DNA from: Gluconobacter oxydans
Lineage (GTDB): Bacteria > Pseudomonadota > Alphaproteobacteria > Acetobacterales > Acetobacteraceae
Direction: 5' to 3'
Assembly (NCBI RefSeq): GCF_006539685.1
Contig: NZ_BJNM01000003.1
Location: forward strand, 62,001-126,000
DNA length: 64,000 bases
Part shown: positions 29,115 to 38,518 of the stretch, one piece after another
Layout of the letters: every line of letters starts with the position of its first letter
Numbering within the stretch: position 1 is the stretch's first letter
Made by a program: the position numbers and the translations under genes
Notes under the pieces: model-generated
What the model was told of the DNA's origin: nothing
Databases searched by the model: none
What the model saw: the letters and a program-made list of their open reading frames with translations, nothing else

Positions 29115-29229
29115 ATGGAGACCAGGGTTACCAGAGAGGTGACCTCCAAGGTTGCGTCCTCTGCCACCATCAGGCAAGTGATCTGCTTTTCCGCCTTTGT
29201 GACGAAGGCTTCCACCCGAAACAGGCTCC

Positions 29230-30072
29230 ATGACGCTTCTCCAGGCCCTCATCCTCGCCATCGTTCAGGGAATTACCGAACCCTTCCCGGTCAGCAGCCT
29301 CGGTCATGCCGTACTACTGCCCGCGCTCCTGCACTGGGATCTGGACGAACACGCGCCCATGTTCCTGCCGTTCCTGACCATGCTGCATGTCGGCACGCTG
29401 GTCGCGCTGGCCGGTGTGTTCTGGCGGGACTGGATGGCCATTCTAGGCGGCATGTTCGGTCGCTACGGCAGTTACCGGCAGATGGAAGCGATTCGGATCT
29501 TCGGACTGCTGGTCATCGCCACCATTCCGGCCGTTCTGGTCGGATGGCTTCTGGAGCATCGCCTGCGCGCCGTATTCGGCACGCCCCTCGCCGTTGCGGG
29601 GTTCCTGATCCTCAATGGCTTCCTGCTGATGGTCACCGAATGGCTCCGGCGCCAGAAGGGCCACCGCGACCACAAGCCCATTGCAACGCTTGCACCGAAG
29701 GATGCCGTGATCATCGGCATCTGGCAGTGCCTGGCCCTGCTGCCAGGTCTGTCGCGTTCGGGTGCAACCATGAATGGTGGCCTTCTGCGCGGGCTGGACC
29801 ATGAAACGGCCGCGCGGTTTTCGCTCCTGATGGCGCAGCCCATCGTGCTTGCGGCCACGGTCCGTGAAGCCTGGCAGATGCGTCACATGACAATCTCACA
29901 CGACATCATGGTGCAGTGTGTTGCCGGTGCCGTCGTTGCCGGGCTGACCGCGCTGATCTGCTCGCTCGTGATGCTGCGCTTCTTTCGCAACCATGATGGC
30001 TGGGCCCTGACACCGTTTGGTGTCTACTGCGTTCTGGCCGGCCTTTTCGCCGGTGCCGTCATTCTTCTCTGA
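29230..30072 (+). CDS. uppP: Undecaprenyl-diphosphate phosphatase (BacA/UppP type)
   Basis: Inner-membrane enzyme converting undecaprenyl-PP to undecaprenyl-P for reuse in envelope glycan synthesis. 280 residues, about eight hydrophobic helices. The (E/Q)xxxE motif is QGITE at residues 13-17 and the second motif PGLSRSGAT is intact. The loop after the first motif reads PFPVSSLGH rather than the usual FLPISSTGH. Start ATG 29230 follows AGGCTCC. The family also confers bacitracin tolerance when abundant. It is divergent from mlaD; the permease gene follows after 38 bases. Confidence 0.93.
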   Translation: MTLLQALILAIVQGITEPFPVSSLGHAVLLPALLHWDLDEHAPMFLPFLTMLHVGTLVALAGVFWRDWMAILGGMFGRYGSYRQMEAIRIFGLLVIATIPAVLVGWLLEHRLRAVFGTPLAVAGFLILNGFLLMVTEWLRRQKGHRDHKPIATLAPKDAVIIGIWQCLALLPGLSRSGATMNGGLLRGLDHETAARFSLLMAQPIVLAATVREAWQMRHMTISHDIMVQCVAGAVVAGLTALICSLVMLRFFRNHDGWALTPFGVYCVLAGLFAGAVILL

Positions 30073-30110
30073 CCTTTCCAGCCGCCGTTTTTCGCGGCAC
30101 ATTGCGGATC

Positions 30111-31652
30111 ATGCCAGCTTCGATACAATCTCCTCCCGATCTCCCCGGACCAGGCCGCCGAAAGACCCTTGAACAGGTCCTTTTCGAGAACGACACGAAC
30201 GGCCTCAAGCGCAGCCTGACGGCGACGCAGCTGATCATCCTCGGGGTCGGGTCCACGATCGGCGCTGGTATCTACGTCATGACGGGTACGGCTGCTGCCG
30301 AATATGCCGGCCCCTCGGTCCTGATTTCCTTCGTCATCGCGGCCCTTGCCTGCCTGTTCACGGCCTTTTCGTACGGCGAACTTTCCTCGACCCTTCCCGT
30401 ATCGGGCTCGGCCTATTCCTACGCCTATATCTCGATGGGCGAGAAAGCGGCCTGGATGGTCGGCTGGCTCCTGCTTCTGGAATACGGCATCTCATGCTCT
30501 GCCGTCGCGGCGGGCCTGTCGGGTTATGCAAGCTCCCTGCTGGGCGTCACCGGCTTTCACATGCCATCCGCGCTGACCCACGCAACGCTCCAGCCCGTAC
30601 CCGGCACGGCCGGAGCACAGATCAGCGCCGACTGGCGGTTCGATCTGATTGGCTTTACCGCGACGCTTCTGGTGACGGCCCTGCTGGTCCGGGGCGTCGA
30701 GGAATCCGCCCGCATCAACACCATGATCGTGGCGCTTAAAGTCGGGGTACTGTTCGTGTTCGTGGCACTGGGCATCGGGGCCGTCAATCCGGCGAACTGG
30801 CATCCGTTCATTCCCGCCAGTGAAGGCGGGTTCCATTACGGGGTGCGTGGCATTTTCCGTGCCGCCTCGGTCATTTTCTTCGCTTATGTCGGGTTCGAGG
30901 CCGTCTCCACAGCCTCAGCCGAAGCGCGCAACCCTACACGCGATGTCCCGATCGGTATTATCGGCAGCCTGCTGATCTGCACCATCGTCTACATGATCGT
31001 CGCCACTGTCCTGCTCGGTATCGTGCCTTATCGTGAACTGGATGTGCCCGATCCGCTCGCCATTGCCGTGAAGATCATGCACACGCCCTGGCTGTCCCTG
31101 CTAGTCAATGTCGGCGCAACGATCGGCCTGTGCTCGGTTCTGATGGGCCTGATGTATGCCCAGTCCCGTGTTCTGCTCACCATCAGCCGTGATGGTCTGA
31201 TCCCGCAGATCTTCAGCGTCATCCATCCGAAATTCCGCACGCCGTGGATCGGGACCATCGTTCTCGGCTTCGTGGTCGCACTCATCACCGCAACTCTGCC
31301 GATCGACATCATCAGCGATCTCGTTTCCATCGGGACGGCTGCGGCGTTCGGGATTGTCTGCTTCACGGTCATCTGGCAGCGCAACACGCGACCTGACATC
31401 GTGCGTCCCTTCAGCGTCCCGCTGGGCGGTATCCGCATCCGTGGGATCTGGATCGGCACGACCCCCGCGCTGGGCATCCTGTTCTGCCTGGTCATGACCA
31501 TTCCGCTGGTCTCGGACATGGTTCACGCCGTTACCAGCGGCAATCCGGTCCCGCTGATCCTTCTGGTGACCTATCTGGCGCTGGGCATTGCAACTTACGC
31601 CTTCTACGGACGGCGCCATTCAAAAATGCGCCCCGAGCCTCCCTTAGTCTGA
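30111..31652 (+). CDS. APC-family amino acid permease (cationic amino acid transporter type)
   Basis: Inner-membrane proton-linked or exchange amino acid transporter, 513 residues with about 12-13 hydrophobic helices. The APC signature IILGVGSTIGAGIYVMTG is at about residues 44-60, and FFAYVGFEAVSTASAEARNP matches helix 6 and its following loop in CAT-type permeases. Substrate cannot be read from sequence. ATG 30111 is preferred to the upstream TTG 30102. The 3' end overlaps the convergent mscS-like gene by nine bases. Confidence 0.9.
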   Translation: MPASIQSPPDLPGPGRRKTLEQVLFENDTNGLKRSLTATQLIILGVGSTIGAGIYVMTGTAAAEYAGPSVLISFVIAALACLFTAFSYGELSSTLPVSGSAYSYAYISMGEKAAWMVGWLLLLEYGISCSAVAAGLSGYASSLLGVTGFHMPSALTHATLQPVPGTAGAQISADWRFDLIGFTATLLVTALLVRGVEESARINTMIVALKVGVLFVFVALGIGAVNPANWHPFIPASEGGFHYGVRGIFRAASVIFFAYVGFEAVSTASAEARNPTRDVPIGIIGSLLICTIVYMIVATVLLGIVPYRELDVPDPLAIAVKIMHTPWLSLLVNVGATIGLCSVLMGLMYAQSRVLLTISRDGLIPQIFSVIHPKFRTPWIGTIVLGFVVALITATLPIDIISDLVSIGTAAAFGIVCFTVIWQRNTRPDIVRPFSVPLGGIRIRGIWIGTTPALGILFCLVMTIPLVSDMVHAVTSGNPVPLILLVTYLALGIATYAFYGRRHSKMRPEPPLV

Positions 31653-32849
31653 CGACATCGACGAACTGCCGGGCCCCATACCCGGGCCCATATAGCTTCC
31701 CGGCGGCGGCCGGCTGATCGGGGGCGCCATCCGTTCCCAGGGCTCCTGCATACCGGCTGCGGGGGGCATCATGGAGAAACGCGAACGGGGCAGCGCCTCG
31801 GGGCATTCATCGCGGATGCGGGCGATGATCTTCTCGCGAATATCGCACCGCAGATCCCAGCTCTGAAGCGCCGTACGCGCACTGGCGATGATGCGGATGG
31901 ACATGACATGCGCGTCGCAATCCGCCACCTGCACGTCGAACACGCGCCCGTCCCAGAGCGGACATCCCCGCACGATCTCGTTCAGCATCTCGCGGATCTT
32001 GTCCATCGGCGCCTGATAATCGACCCACAGGAACACAACACCGATGATGGCCGCGGAATTATGCGTCCAGTTCTCGAACTGGTTTTCCAGAAAATACGAG
32101 ATCGGCACGATATGCCGTCGCCAGTCCCAGACCCGCAGCACCACATAGGTCGCGTTGATTTCCTCAACCCAGCACCAGTCGCCATTGATAATGATCAGGT
32201 CTTCCATCCGGATCGGCTGTGTCAGCGCGATCTGCACACCCGCGATCAGGTTCGTCAGCAGCCCGCGCGCTGACAGACCCACGATCAGGGACGCCGCCCC
32301 CGCAGACGCGAACAGGGACAGCCCGTACTGCTTGACGGAGGGAAACAGCATGAGCGCCGAGGCCACGGTCACGATGCCCACCAGGATTTCCGTCAACCGC
32401 CGCAGGACGCGGATCTGCGTCTGGTGCGAGCGGATCATGATGTCGTCGGTCTCTTCACGCGCCGCCAGGCGGTTAAGATAGACCTCCGTCATGATCCGGA
32501 AAACCATGATCGCCGAGAACCCGAAAGTCAGGATCAGCAGGAACAGAAAGAAGAGCTGAAGATCGTCTTCCTGCGCCGCCGTAAATCCCGTTGCAGCCGG
32601 CAACGCGGACAGCATGGCCAGGAGCGCCACCATCAGCCGCGTGGGCCTGCGCAGGGAGGAGACGATGCGCCGGATCAGCGCAGCCTTGCGCGATCCCGGG
32701 ATCCGCAGAAGCTGCGTCGTCACCAGATTGCCGCAATAGAACGCCAGCACCCCCACAACCACCAGCATCAGCACCGAAACGACGGAAGCAGGCAGCCAGG
32801 TGAAATAGGACCGTATGGCAAACAGGGTGCTGACGAAATGTTGCGTCAC
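31644..32849 (-). CDS. MscS-family mechanosensitive channel
   Basis: Inner-membrane tension-gated channel, 401 residues. Several hydrophobic helices in the first 180 residues lead to the pore-lining segment (SLFASAGAASLIVGLSAR), then GLLTNLIAGVQIAL and the MscS beta domain (TQPIRMEDLIII, NATYVVLRVWDWRR, PISYFLENQFENWT). The C-terminal cytoplasmic alpha/beta part is followed by a Pro/Gly/Ser/Met-rich tail. It carries two or three more N-terminal helices than E. coli MscS. Convergent overlap with the permease is nine bases. A GGAGT-like site precedes the ATG. Confidence 0.9.
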   Translation of the reverse strand: MTQHFVSTLFAIRSYFTWLPASVVSVLMLVVVGVLAFYCGNLVTTQLLRIPGSRKAALIRRIVSSLRRPTRLMVALLAMLSALPAATGFTAAQEDDLQLFFLFLLILTFGFSAIMVFRIMTEVYLNRLAAREETDDIMIRSHQTQIRVLRRLTEILVGIVTVASALMLFPSVKQYGLSLFASAGAASLIVGLSARGLLTNLIAGVQIALTQPIRMEDLIIINGDWCWVEEINATYVVLRVWDWRRHIVPISYFLENQFENWTHNSAAIIGVVFLWVDYQAPMDKIREMLNEIVRGCPLWDGRVFDVQVADCDAHVMSIRIIASARTALQSWDLRCDIREKIIARIRDECPEALPRSRFSMMPPAAGMQEPWERMAPPISRPPPGSYMGPGMGPGSSSMSSD

Positions 32850-32991
32850 CAGACGAAGGACTCCTTACATCAAAAGGAATTGCGGGCCTGAAAGAGGCCA
32901 AATGGATTGGAAAACCGTGATACCTCAAATGCCACGGGCACCCCGGACAATGCGACCCGTAAAAACATCTTATTTTCCCGGGACTAACGTG

Positions 32992-33020
32992 TTGACACCC
33001 TGAAAGATCCCCCTTAAAAC
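32992..33020 (+). promoter_or_regulatory. Sigma70-type promoter for tRNA-Met
   Basis: TTGACA (32992-32997), a 17-base spacer and TAAAAC (33015-33020) give a near-consensus -35 and moderate -10; initiation about 33027 would leave a 26-base leader before the tRNA. The best promoter match I saw in the window. Confidence 0.65.
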
Positions 33021-33052
33021 CCCGCGACAACGCCGGTTAACCCCGGCCGGAT

Positions 33053-33127
33053 GGCGGTGTAGCTCAGTGGTAGAGCAGGGGAATCATAATCCCTTGGTCG
33101 GCGGTTCAAATCCGTCCACCGCTACCA
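33053..33127 (+). tRNA. tRNA-Met (CAT), elongator
   Basis: A complete cloverleaf with encoded CCA: acceptor GGCGGTG/CACCGCT (first pair G.T), D-arm GCTC/GAGC, anticodon loop ATCATAA on a GGGGA/TCCCT stem, T-arm loop TTCAAAT. The paired first position and the absence of a GGG/CCC anticodon stem argue against the initiator. The sequence resembles alphaproteobacterial elongator tRNA-Met; tRNA-Ile with a modified CAT is less likely. Confidence 0.93.
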
Positions 33128-33202
33128 TCCCTTTTCCCGAAACAGAAAATTCATTGCGGCGATGCCCTGCTGTGCAGGACTGTTTCCTGTATTCTGCCCG
33201 GC

Positions 33203-34072
33203 ATGATCAAGAAACCCCTCGCCGTCGTGACGATGGTCTATAACGAGCCGGAGCATCTTCAGCTCTGGCGCCGTCATTATGGCGCGCAGGCCGGAGAAGC
33301 TGCCTGCTACGTGATCGATCACGGATCGGATGATGGCTCGACAGAGCATCTGGGGCAGGTCAACGTCGTGCGGATCCCACGCTCCCCACAGGACGATGAA
33401 CGCCGCACCCGCGCCATCGGAAAATTCTGCGACAGCCTGCTCGAATGGTATGACAGCGTCATCTATACGGATGTGGACGAAATCCTGCTCGCGGACCCGG
33501 CTTTTGTCCCTTCCCTGACGGAATTCGCGCTCCTGAACCGCTCCCCGGTCGTCACCGCCACAGGCTTTGATGTCATCCATATTCCGGACGAGGAAGCGTC
33601 GTTCGACTACAGCCGCCCCTTCTCACTTCAGCGCCGCCATCTCCGCTTTTCCAGCGCGATGTGCAAACCGGTCCTGACCCGCATTCCCATTACTTGGGCC
33701 CCCGGCTTTCACTGCTGCGAGGAGGCCGTTCCCAGCCTTGCGGCCCCGCTTTTCCTCTTCCATCTCCGCTACGCGGATCTGGGATCGGGACTGGAACGGC
33801 TGGACCGCACGCGCAGGCAGCCCTGGATTTCCGAAGATGTCGGACGTCACCAGCGTCTGGAAAACACGGACTGGGAGAACATGCTGCGCAGCATGGCCGG
33901 ACTGCCCCGGACGGACTGCACGCTCGACAACCGTGACGAGCGTCTGAGCCAATGGCGCCAGCAGGTCGAGGACAGCACACAGACACGGGTACATGACCGC
34001 TACCGCCTTGATCTCCATCTGAGCGGCACGGAACTGTGGCGCGTTCCCGAGCGGTTCGTAGGGCGGGTCTGA
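33203..34072 (+). CDS. Glycosyltransferase family 2-like protein
   Basis: Predicted cytoplasmic GT-A glycosyltransferase, 289 residues. The N-terminus AVVTMVYNEPEHLQLW and VIDHGSDDGSTEHL match the Glyco_tranf_2_4 family, and YTDVDEILL supplies the DxD metal-binding motif. An aromatic/His-Cys region (ITWAPGFHCCEEA) follows, and no membrane helix is evident. It stands alone between tRNA-Met and a bidirectional terminator; no polysaccharide cluster is adjacent, so donor and acceptor are unknown. The ATG follows TGCCCGGC, with a weak Shine-Dalgarno. Confidence 0.85.
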   Translation: MIKKPLAVVTMVYNEPEHLQLWRRHYGAQAGEAACYVIDHGSDDGSTEHLGQVNVVRIPRSPQDDERRTRAIGKFCDSLLEWYDSVIYTDVDEILLADPAFVPSLTEFALLNRSPVVTATGFDVIHIPDEEASFDYSRPFSLQRRHLRFSSAMCKPVLTRIPITWAPGFHCCEEAVPSLAAPLFLFHLRYADLGSGLERLDRTRRQPWISEDVGRHQRLENTDWENMLRSMAGLPRTDCTLDNRDERLSQWRQQVEDSTQTRVHDRYRLDLHLSGTELWRVPERFVGRV

Positions 34073-34077
34073 GACAC

Positions 34078-34113
34078 AAAAAAGCCGGCCCTTTGCGGGA
34101 CCGGCTTTTTTTA
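34078..34113. terminator. Bidirectional intrinsic terminator
   Basis: AAGCCGGCCC-TTTGC-GGGACCGGCTT with one bulged A, flanked by A-runs on the left and T-runs on the right, lies directly after the glycosyltransferase stop. The T-run is seen on both strands, so it can also end the converging DUF4167 transcript. Confidence 0.9.
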
Positions 34114-34131
34114 TCTGTCTGAACCGAGACT

Positions 34132-34590
34132 TCAGTCTGCCTCGACCTCAGCCGTGCGATGATCCTGGTCATCTTCCGAGGAACGCTCGGCGTTGTGCTC
34201 GGCATCCTGTTCCTGCGAGGGCTGCTCCTCTTCGGAACGCTCGCCACGCGGCTCCCGGCGGTCTTCATAAGCGCGCTGGCGCTGCTGCTGACGCTCGGTG
34301 CGCTCCTGCTGGCTCTTCTCGGCAGCCTGGTTCATGGCATTGAGAATACGGAAATAATGCTCCGCGTGCTGGAAATAGGCTTCTGCAAGAATGCGGTCGC
34401 CAGTTCCGGTCGCGTCGCGGCCCAGCTGGAGATACTTCTCGAACAGCTGCTGCGCCGTACCACGGACCCGCAGATCGGGTCCGTTACTGTCAAACACATG
34501 GTTGCGGTTCAGAGGTGTCTGGGCATTGCTGCTGCGTGATGGCCCACTACCCGCACGATGATGCCGGCCTCTTATGCGCTTCATATTCAT
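34132..34590 (-). CDS. DUF4167 protein
   Basis: 152-residue protein of unknown function found near prfA/prmC in alphaproteobacteria. A basic N-terminus (MNMKRIRGRHHRAGSG) is followed by the conserved DUF4167 block RVRGTAQQLFEKYLQLGRDA...AEAYFQHAEHYFRI, then a highly charged Gln/Glu/Arg-rich tail, probably disordered. Nucleic-acid binding is plausible from charge but not shown. ATG 34590 (or 34584) is chosen; the longer frame upstream is not conserved-looking. The 264-base gap up to prmC holds no gene. Confidence 0.85.
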   Translation of the reverse strand: MNMKRIRGRHHRAGSGPSRSSNAQTPLNRNHVFDSNGPDLRVRGTAQQLFEKYLQLGRDATGTGDRILAEAYFQHAEHYFRILNAMNQAAEKSQQERTERQQQRQRAYEDRREPRGERSEEEQPSQEQDAEHNAERSSEDDQDHRTAEVEAD

Positions 34591-34854
34591 CGACCCGTGA
34601 TGCACTTTCATGATGACGTGGACCGTTCTGCAACTGCAGAAAGTCCGACCGCCGCTGTCGAAAAAGACGTCTGTCTGTTCCGCTATGGCTGAACCCAGCT
34701 CAGCCAGTCTTCCATCGTCAGTGCATGATGACATGAACGATGGGCAAAGATGCGCCTGACAGTGCTGGCAAAAACACCCTCAATTCGCATGCATTGGCTT
34801 TAGCAATACCAAGTTCCGTCAGTCAAGCCAACGGTTTTTCGTCACGATCCGCCC
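34591..34854. other. Gap between prmC and DUF4167 genes
   Basis: 264 bases with no convincing gene or structural RNA. Open frames here are extensions of neighbours. It probably contains the DUF4167 promoter and leader on the minus strand. Confidence 0.4.
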
Positions 34855-35703
34855 TCACCCGTCCGATTGCAGCACGAGGGCTCGTTCGATGCCGCCCAGA
34901 TCGGCCTTATGCGCCACGTCCCGCAGCCCGCTCGCCGTCCCCAGCGCAGAGACCGCATCGATCTGCCCGATCCCCATCTCCAGAATCGCGTATCCCCCAC
35001 GCACCAGAAGTCCGGGCAACGCAGCGCACAGGATGCGATAGGCGTCCAGTCCGTCCGCGCCACCATCCAGAGCCCGCGCTGGCTCATACTGCAGAACTTC
35101 GGGCATCAGCCCCGCCAGATCCCCGCTCTCAATATACGGCGGGTTGGACAGAACAACATCGAACCGTCCCGTCAGCGCATCCGCCCAGCTTCCGGCCAGA
35201 AAGGCACTGCGTTTCTCCAGTCCGGTACGAACGGAATTACGCTTAGCCAATGCAGCCGCCTGCGGAGACAGATCCACGCCGACGCCCCTCGCCTGCGGAT
35301 ATTCGGACAGGGCCGCCAGCAGCAGGCAGCCTGTTCCAGTTCCAAGGTCAAGAATGGAGAGCGGCGCGCTGCGATCCGGACAGGCATCCAGGAGGGCTTC
35401 GATCAGGGCTTCACTGTCAGCCCGGGGGATCAGCGTGTCACGTCCCGTCTCCAGATCCAGCGTCCAGAAGCCAGTTTCGCCGGTGATGAATGCCAGAGGT
35501 TCCCGTTCCAGCCGCCGCTTCAGAGCCTCTGCGAATCGCAGCTCCTGCGCGGGCTCTACACCGTCCAGAGACAGCAGACCGCCCAGATCCCGCCCTGTCG
35601 CCCAGCACAGCAGGAGCCGGGCTTCACGGCGCGCATCGTCGATCCCGGCCTGCTCCAGCGCCTGTGAGGCCTCGCGCAAAAGATCATCTTTGGCCATCAT
35701 CAT
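34855..35703 (-). CDS. prmC: Release factor glutamine methyltransferase
   Basis: Methylates the GGQ glutamine of RF1/RF2. SAM-binding motif I is ILDLGTGTGCLLLA, and the catalytic NPPYIESGD follows; an N-terminal helical domain (about 80 residues) recognises the release factor. 282 residues. The start codon region is ATGATGATGGC, so the exact initiator is uncertain by two codons. Its substrate gene prfA lies 500 bases away on the same strand, but an unrelated gene on the opposite strand is interposed, so the pair is not one simple operon. Confidence 0.95.
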   Translation of the reverse strand: MMMAKDDLLREASQALEQAGIDDARREARLLLCWATGRDLGGLLSLDGVEPAQELRFAEALKRRLEREPLAFITGETGFWTLDLETGRDTLIPRADSEALIEALLDACPDRSAPLSILDLGTGTGCLLLAALSEYPQARGVGVDLSPQAAALAKRNSVRTGLEKRSAFLAGSWADALTGRFDVVLSNPPYIESGDLAGLMPEVLQYEPARALDGGADGLDAYRILCAALPGLLVRGGYAILEMGIGQIDAVSALGTASGLRDVAHKADLGGIERALVLQSDG

Positions 35704-35730
35704 TCAAGCGAACCTGTTATAGTTGGTGTC

Positions 35731-36201
35731 ATGAAGTCCAAACGCGCCTTCCTCTATTCCGCCCTGCTGCTTGGCTGCACGCTCAATCCCGTTCACGCCC
35801 AGTCGGAACTGTCCACGGAACTGCCCCCGTCCTTTACCGTGACGGACGAGCGCGCGCCCGAAGAAATTTCGGAAGTCTCACGCCTCTATCTGGACGGCAA
35901 TCTGGTTGCGACCTTCAGGCTGGGCCTGTCCAAGGCGCATGAGACGCAGACGATCCCGCTTCCGGTCGGCCGCTTCGATGTCGATTATGCCCTGTGTGGC
36001 GAAATCACCATCGTCCATAACGGCCATCAGGAAACCCATCAGGTCAGCAGCGAAGGCCAGCTCCACCACCCCGAAGGGCACTCGCTCGACGCCGTGGGGA
36101 CCAACAACTTCACCGATTTCTTTCTGGTCGATTACGACGATGCCGCAGTTGCCACGCACCGGCATGGCCGCGCTGCCGTCTGCGCAACACCGAATACCTG
36201 A
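35731..36201 (+). CDS. Small secreted protein of unknown function
   Basis: 156 residues. Signal peptide MKSKRAFLYSALLLGCTLNP with cleavage after HA. The mature part is beta-rich (SRLYLDGNLVATFRLG, VGRFDVDYALCGEITIVHNG) with two cysteines and several histidines; I recognise no family. It lies on the + strand between prmC and prfA (both -), diverging from prmC by 27 bases and ending three bases before the prfA stop. Composition matches its neighbours, so recent transfer is not indicated. Confidence 0.75.
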   Translation: MKSKRAFLYSALLLGCTLNPVHAQSELSTELPPSFTVTDERAPEEISEVSRLYLDGNLVATFRLGLSKAHETQTIPLPVGRFDVDYALCGEITIVHNGHQETHQVSSEGQLHHPEGHSLDAVGTNNFTDFFLVDYDDAAVATHRHGRAAVCATPNT

Positions 36202-36204
36202 GGC

Positions 36205-37266
36205 TCAGAACCCTTCGGCGGCGAGCAGTTCCGTCTGCTCTTCACGGGTCAGGGCATCGATGATCTCATCGAACTCACCGCCCATGATCCGGTCGATTTT
36301 GTAAAGCGTCAGGTTGATCCGATGGTCTGTCACACGCCCCTGCGGGAAATTGTAAGTCCGGATGCGCTCGGAGCGATCGCCCGTCCCAACCTGTGATTTC
36401 CGGTCCGCGGCCCGGGTGGCATGAAGCTGTGCGCGTTCCCGCTCATAGAGCCGGGCACGCAGGATCTTCATGGCCTTGGCCTTGTTCTTGTGTTGGCTCT
36501 TTTCTTCCTGCATCGCCACGACAATGCCGCTGGGCATGTGCGTGACACGGACTGCACTCTCGGTCTTGTTGACGTGCTGACCACCCGCCCCCGAAGCGCG
36601 ATAGACGTCAATCCGCAGATCATCGTCATTGACCGTCACATCGACTTCTTCGGCCTCGGGCAGCACGGCCACGGTCACGGTCGAGGTGTGGATCCGTCCT
36701 TGACTTTCCGTGGCCGGAACACGCTGCACCCGGTGCACACCGGATTCGTATTTCAGCCGCGCAAAAACAGACCGGCCGGAAATGGTCGCCATGCCTTCCT
36801 TGAGGCCGGCCACCTCGTTCTCGGCATATTCCATGACTTCAAAACGCCAGCCATTCTGTTCGGAAAAGCGGCGGTAAGCATCAAACAGTTCCGCGGCAAA
36901 CAGGCCTGCCTCATCGCCACCCGCTGCCGGACGGATTTCAAGAATGGCGCTGCGTTCATCCGCCGCATCTTTCGGCAGAAGCGCAAGACGCAGGGCGTGC
37001 TGAAGATCGGGCAATGTCGCCTCGATCTCCGCAAGCTCCATCTGGGCCAGCTCACGCATTTCCGGATCATCAAGCAGGGCCTGAGCCCCGGCTTTCTGTT
37101 CCTCGGCACTTTTCCAGGCCTGAATGGAGGCGACCACAGGCTCCAGTTCGGCATATTCCTGCGACAGACGGGTGAAGTCCTCACCCGTCAGCTCGCCGGA
37201 AGACATCAGGGCCTGGACTTCCTCCGAACGCGCGACAATCCGCTCAAGCCTGTCGTCAAAGGCCAT
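36205..37266 (-). CDS. prfA: Peptide chain release factor 1
   Basis: Recognises UAA and UAG and triggers peptide release. The GGQ motif is in [19 protein letters not shown] at about residue 230, and an RF1-type stop-recognition region precedes it; the C-terminus [16 protein letters not shown] is typical. 353 residues. It follows hisS by four bases, the last gene of a minus run lysC-NMO-rodZ-ispG-hisS-prfA. Confidence 0.97.
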   Translation of the reverse strand: MAFDDRLERIVARSEEVQALMSSGELTGEDFTRLSQEYAELEPVVASIQAWKSAEEQKAGAQALLDDPEMRELAQMELAEIEATLPDLQHALRLALLPKDAADERSAILEIRPAAGGDEAGLFAAELFDAYRRFSEQNGWRFEVMEYAENEVAGLKEGMATISGRSVFARLKYESGVHRVQRVPATESQGRIHTSTVTVAVLPEAEEVDVTVNDDDLRIDVYRASGAGGQHVNKTESAVRVTHMPSGIVVAMQEEKSQHKNKAKAMKILRARLYERERAQLHATRAADRKSQVGTGDRSERIRTYNFPQGRVTDHRINLTLYKIDRIMGGEFDEIIDALTREEQTELLAAEGF

Positions 37267-37270
37267 CTGT

Positions 37271-38518
37271 TCAGGCGCGTCCTGCGCTCAGAATCCGCGC
37301 CAGATCCGCAACCGGCACTTCCTGCTGCTCGCGGCTGGAGAGGTCACGAAGCTGCACGATATTCTTGGCGATTTCCTCATCACCCAGAACGATCGCATGG
37401 GATGCGCCGGACTTCACCACCCGCTCCATGCGCTTCTTCATGTTGCCACGGGTCTCGATTTCGGCCCGCAGACCAGCAGAGCGCAGAACACGTGCAATAG
37501 ACGCGGCTTTGAGGACAGCCTCGTCTCCCATCGGCACCAGCGCAATACCGGCCGGAAGTTCGGGGACGGAATCCAGCAGCATCGCCAGACGCTCGATCCC
37601 GCCAGCCCAGCCGATCGCCGGAATGGCCGGACCACCCATCTGCTCCACGAGCCCTTCATACCGGCCACCGGCCAGCACCGTGCCCTGAGCGCCCAGCTTC
37701 GAGGTTACGAACTCGAACGCTGTGTGGCTGTAGTAATCGAGGCCACGGACGATGCGGGGGTTCTCAACGAAGTCCACGCCAAACGCCTGAAGACTAGAGC
37801 GCAATCCGTCCCAGAACTGCCGGGAGTCGTCGTTCAGATAATCCGCAAATGCCGGAGCAGCGTCGAGCAGCTTACGGTCCTGTTCAGACTTGCTATCCAG
37901 AATTCGCAGCGGATTGGCTTCAAGACGAACGCGGCTTTCTTCCGACAGCGCATCCGCATGATCGCGGAAATACGCCACCAGAGCCTCCCGCCATGCCTGA
38001 CGGCTGGCGAGATCGCCAAGCGTATTGAGTTCCAGCGTGACATGATCGCCCAGACCCAGCTCGCGCAGAATGTCCTGCGCCATGGCAATCGTCTCGGCAT
38101 CCCGAAGCGGGCTTTCCGCCCCGATCAGTTCCGCGCCGATCTGGTGAAACTGCCGGTAACGCCCCTTTTGCGGACGCTCATAACGGAACATGGACCCGTG
38201 ATAGAACACCTTCTGCGGCAGGGACTGCGTCAGGCCATTCGTGACCAGCGCCCGGCAGATCGCCGCCGTGCCTTCGGGACGCAGGGTGATGCTCTCACCG
38301 CCGCGATCCTCGAACGTGTACATCTCCTTGGACACGACGTCGGACGTTTCGCCGAGCGTGCGCGAAAAGACGCGCGTGTCCTCGAAGATCGGTGTGCTCC
38401 ATTCCTCGAAACCATAGGTCCGCAGCACCCTGCGGGCCGTCTCCACGACATGGTGGTGACGGCGCATGGTCTCGCCAATGAGGTCATGGGTGCCGCGTGG
38501 GGGCTGAAGTCCTGACAT
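37271..38518 (-). CDS. hisS: Histidyl-tRNA synthetase
   Basis: Class II synthetase, 415 residues. Motif 1 lies around [17 protein letters not shown], motif 2 around [20 protein letters not shown], and the His-specific [13 protein letters not shown] and motif 3 GWAGGIERL follow; the C-terminal anticodon-binding domain has [11 protein letters not shown]. The start overlaps the ispG stop by one base, so the two are coupled. No unusual residues were seen. Confidence 0.97.
   Translation of the reverse strand: MSGLQPPRGTHDLIGETMRRHHHVVETARRVLRTYGFEEWSTPIFEDTRVFSRTLGETSDVVSKEMYTFEDRGGESITLRPEGTAAICRALVTNGLTQSLPQKVFYHGSMFRYERPQKGRYRQFHQIGAELIGAESPLRDAETIAMAQDILRELGLGDHVTLELNTLGDLASRQAWREALVAYFRDHADALSEESRVRLEANPLRILDSKSEQDRKLLDAAPAFADYLNDDSRQFWDGLRSSLQAFGVDFVENPRIVRGLDYYSHTAFEFVTSKLGAQGTVLAGGRYEGLVEQMGGPAIPAIGWAGGIERLAMLLDSVPELPAGIALVPMGDEAVLKAASIARVLRSAGLRAEIETRGNMKKRMERVVKSGASHAIVLGDEEIAKNIVQLRDLSSREQQEVPVADLARILSAGRA

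Noticed and set aside
34740-35246. 168-residue plus-strand open frame over the prmC 3' end
   Set aside because: Ser/Arg/Pro-rich shadow of prmC.
37124-38515. 463-residue plus-strand open frame opposite hisS
   Set aside because: Shadow frame; no recognisable sequence.
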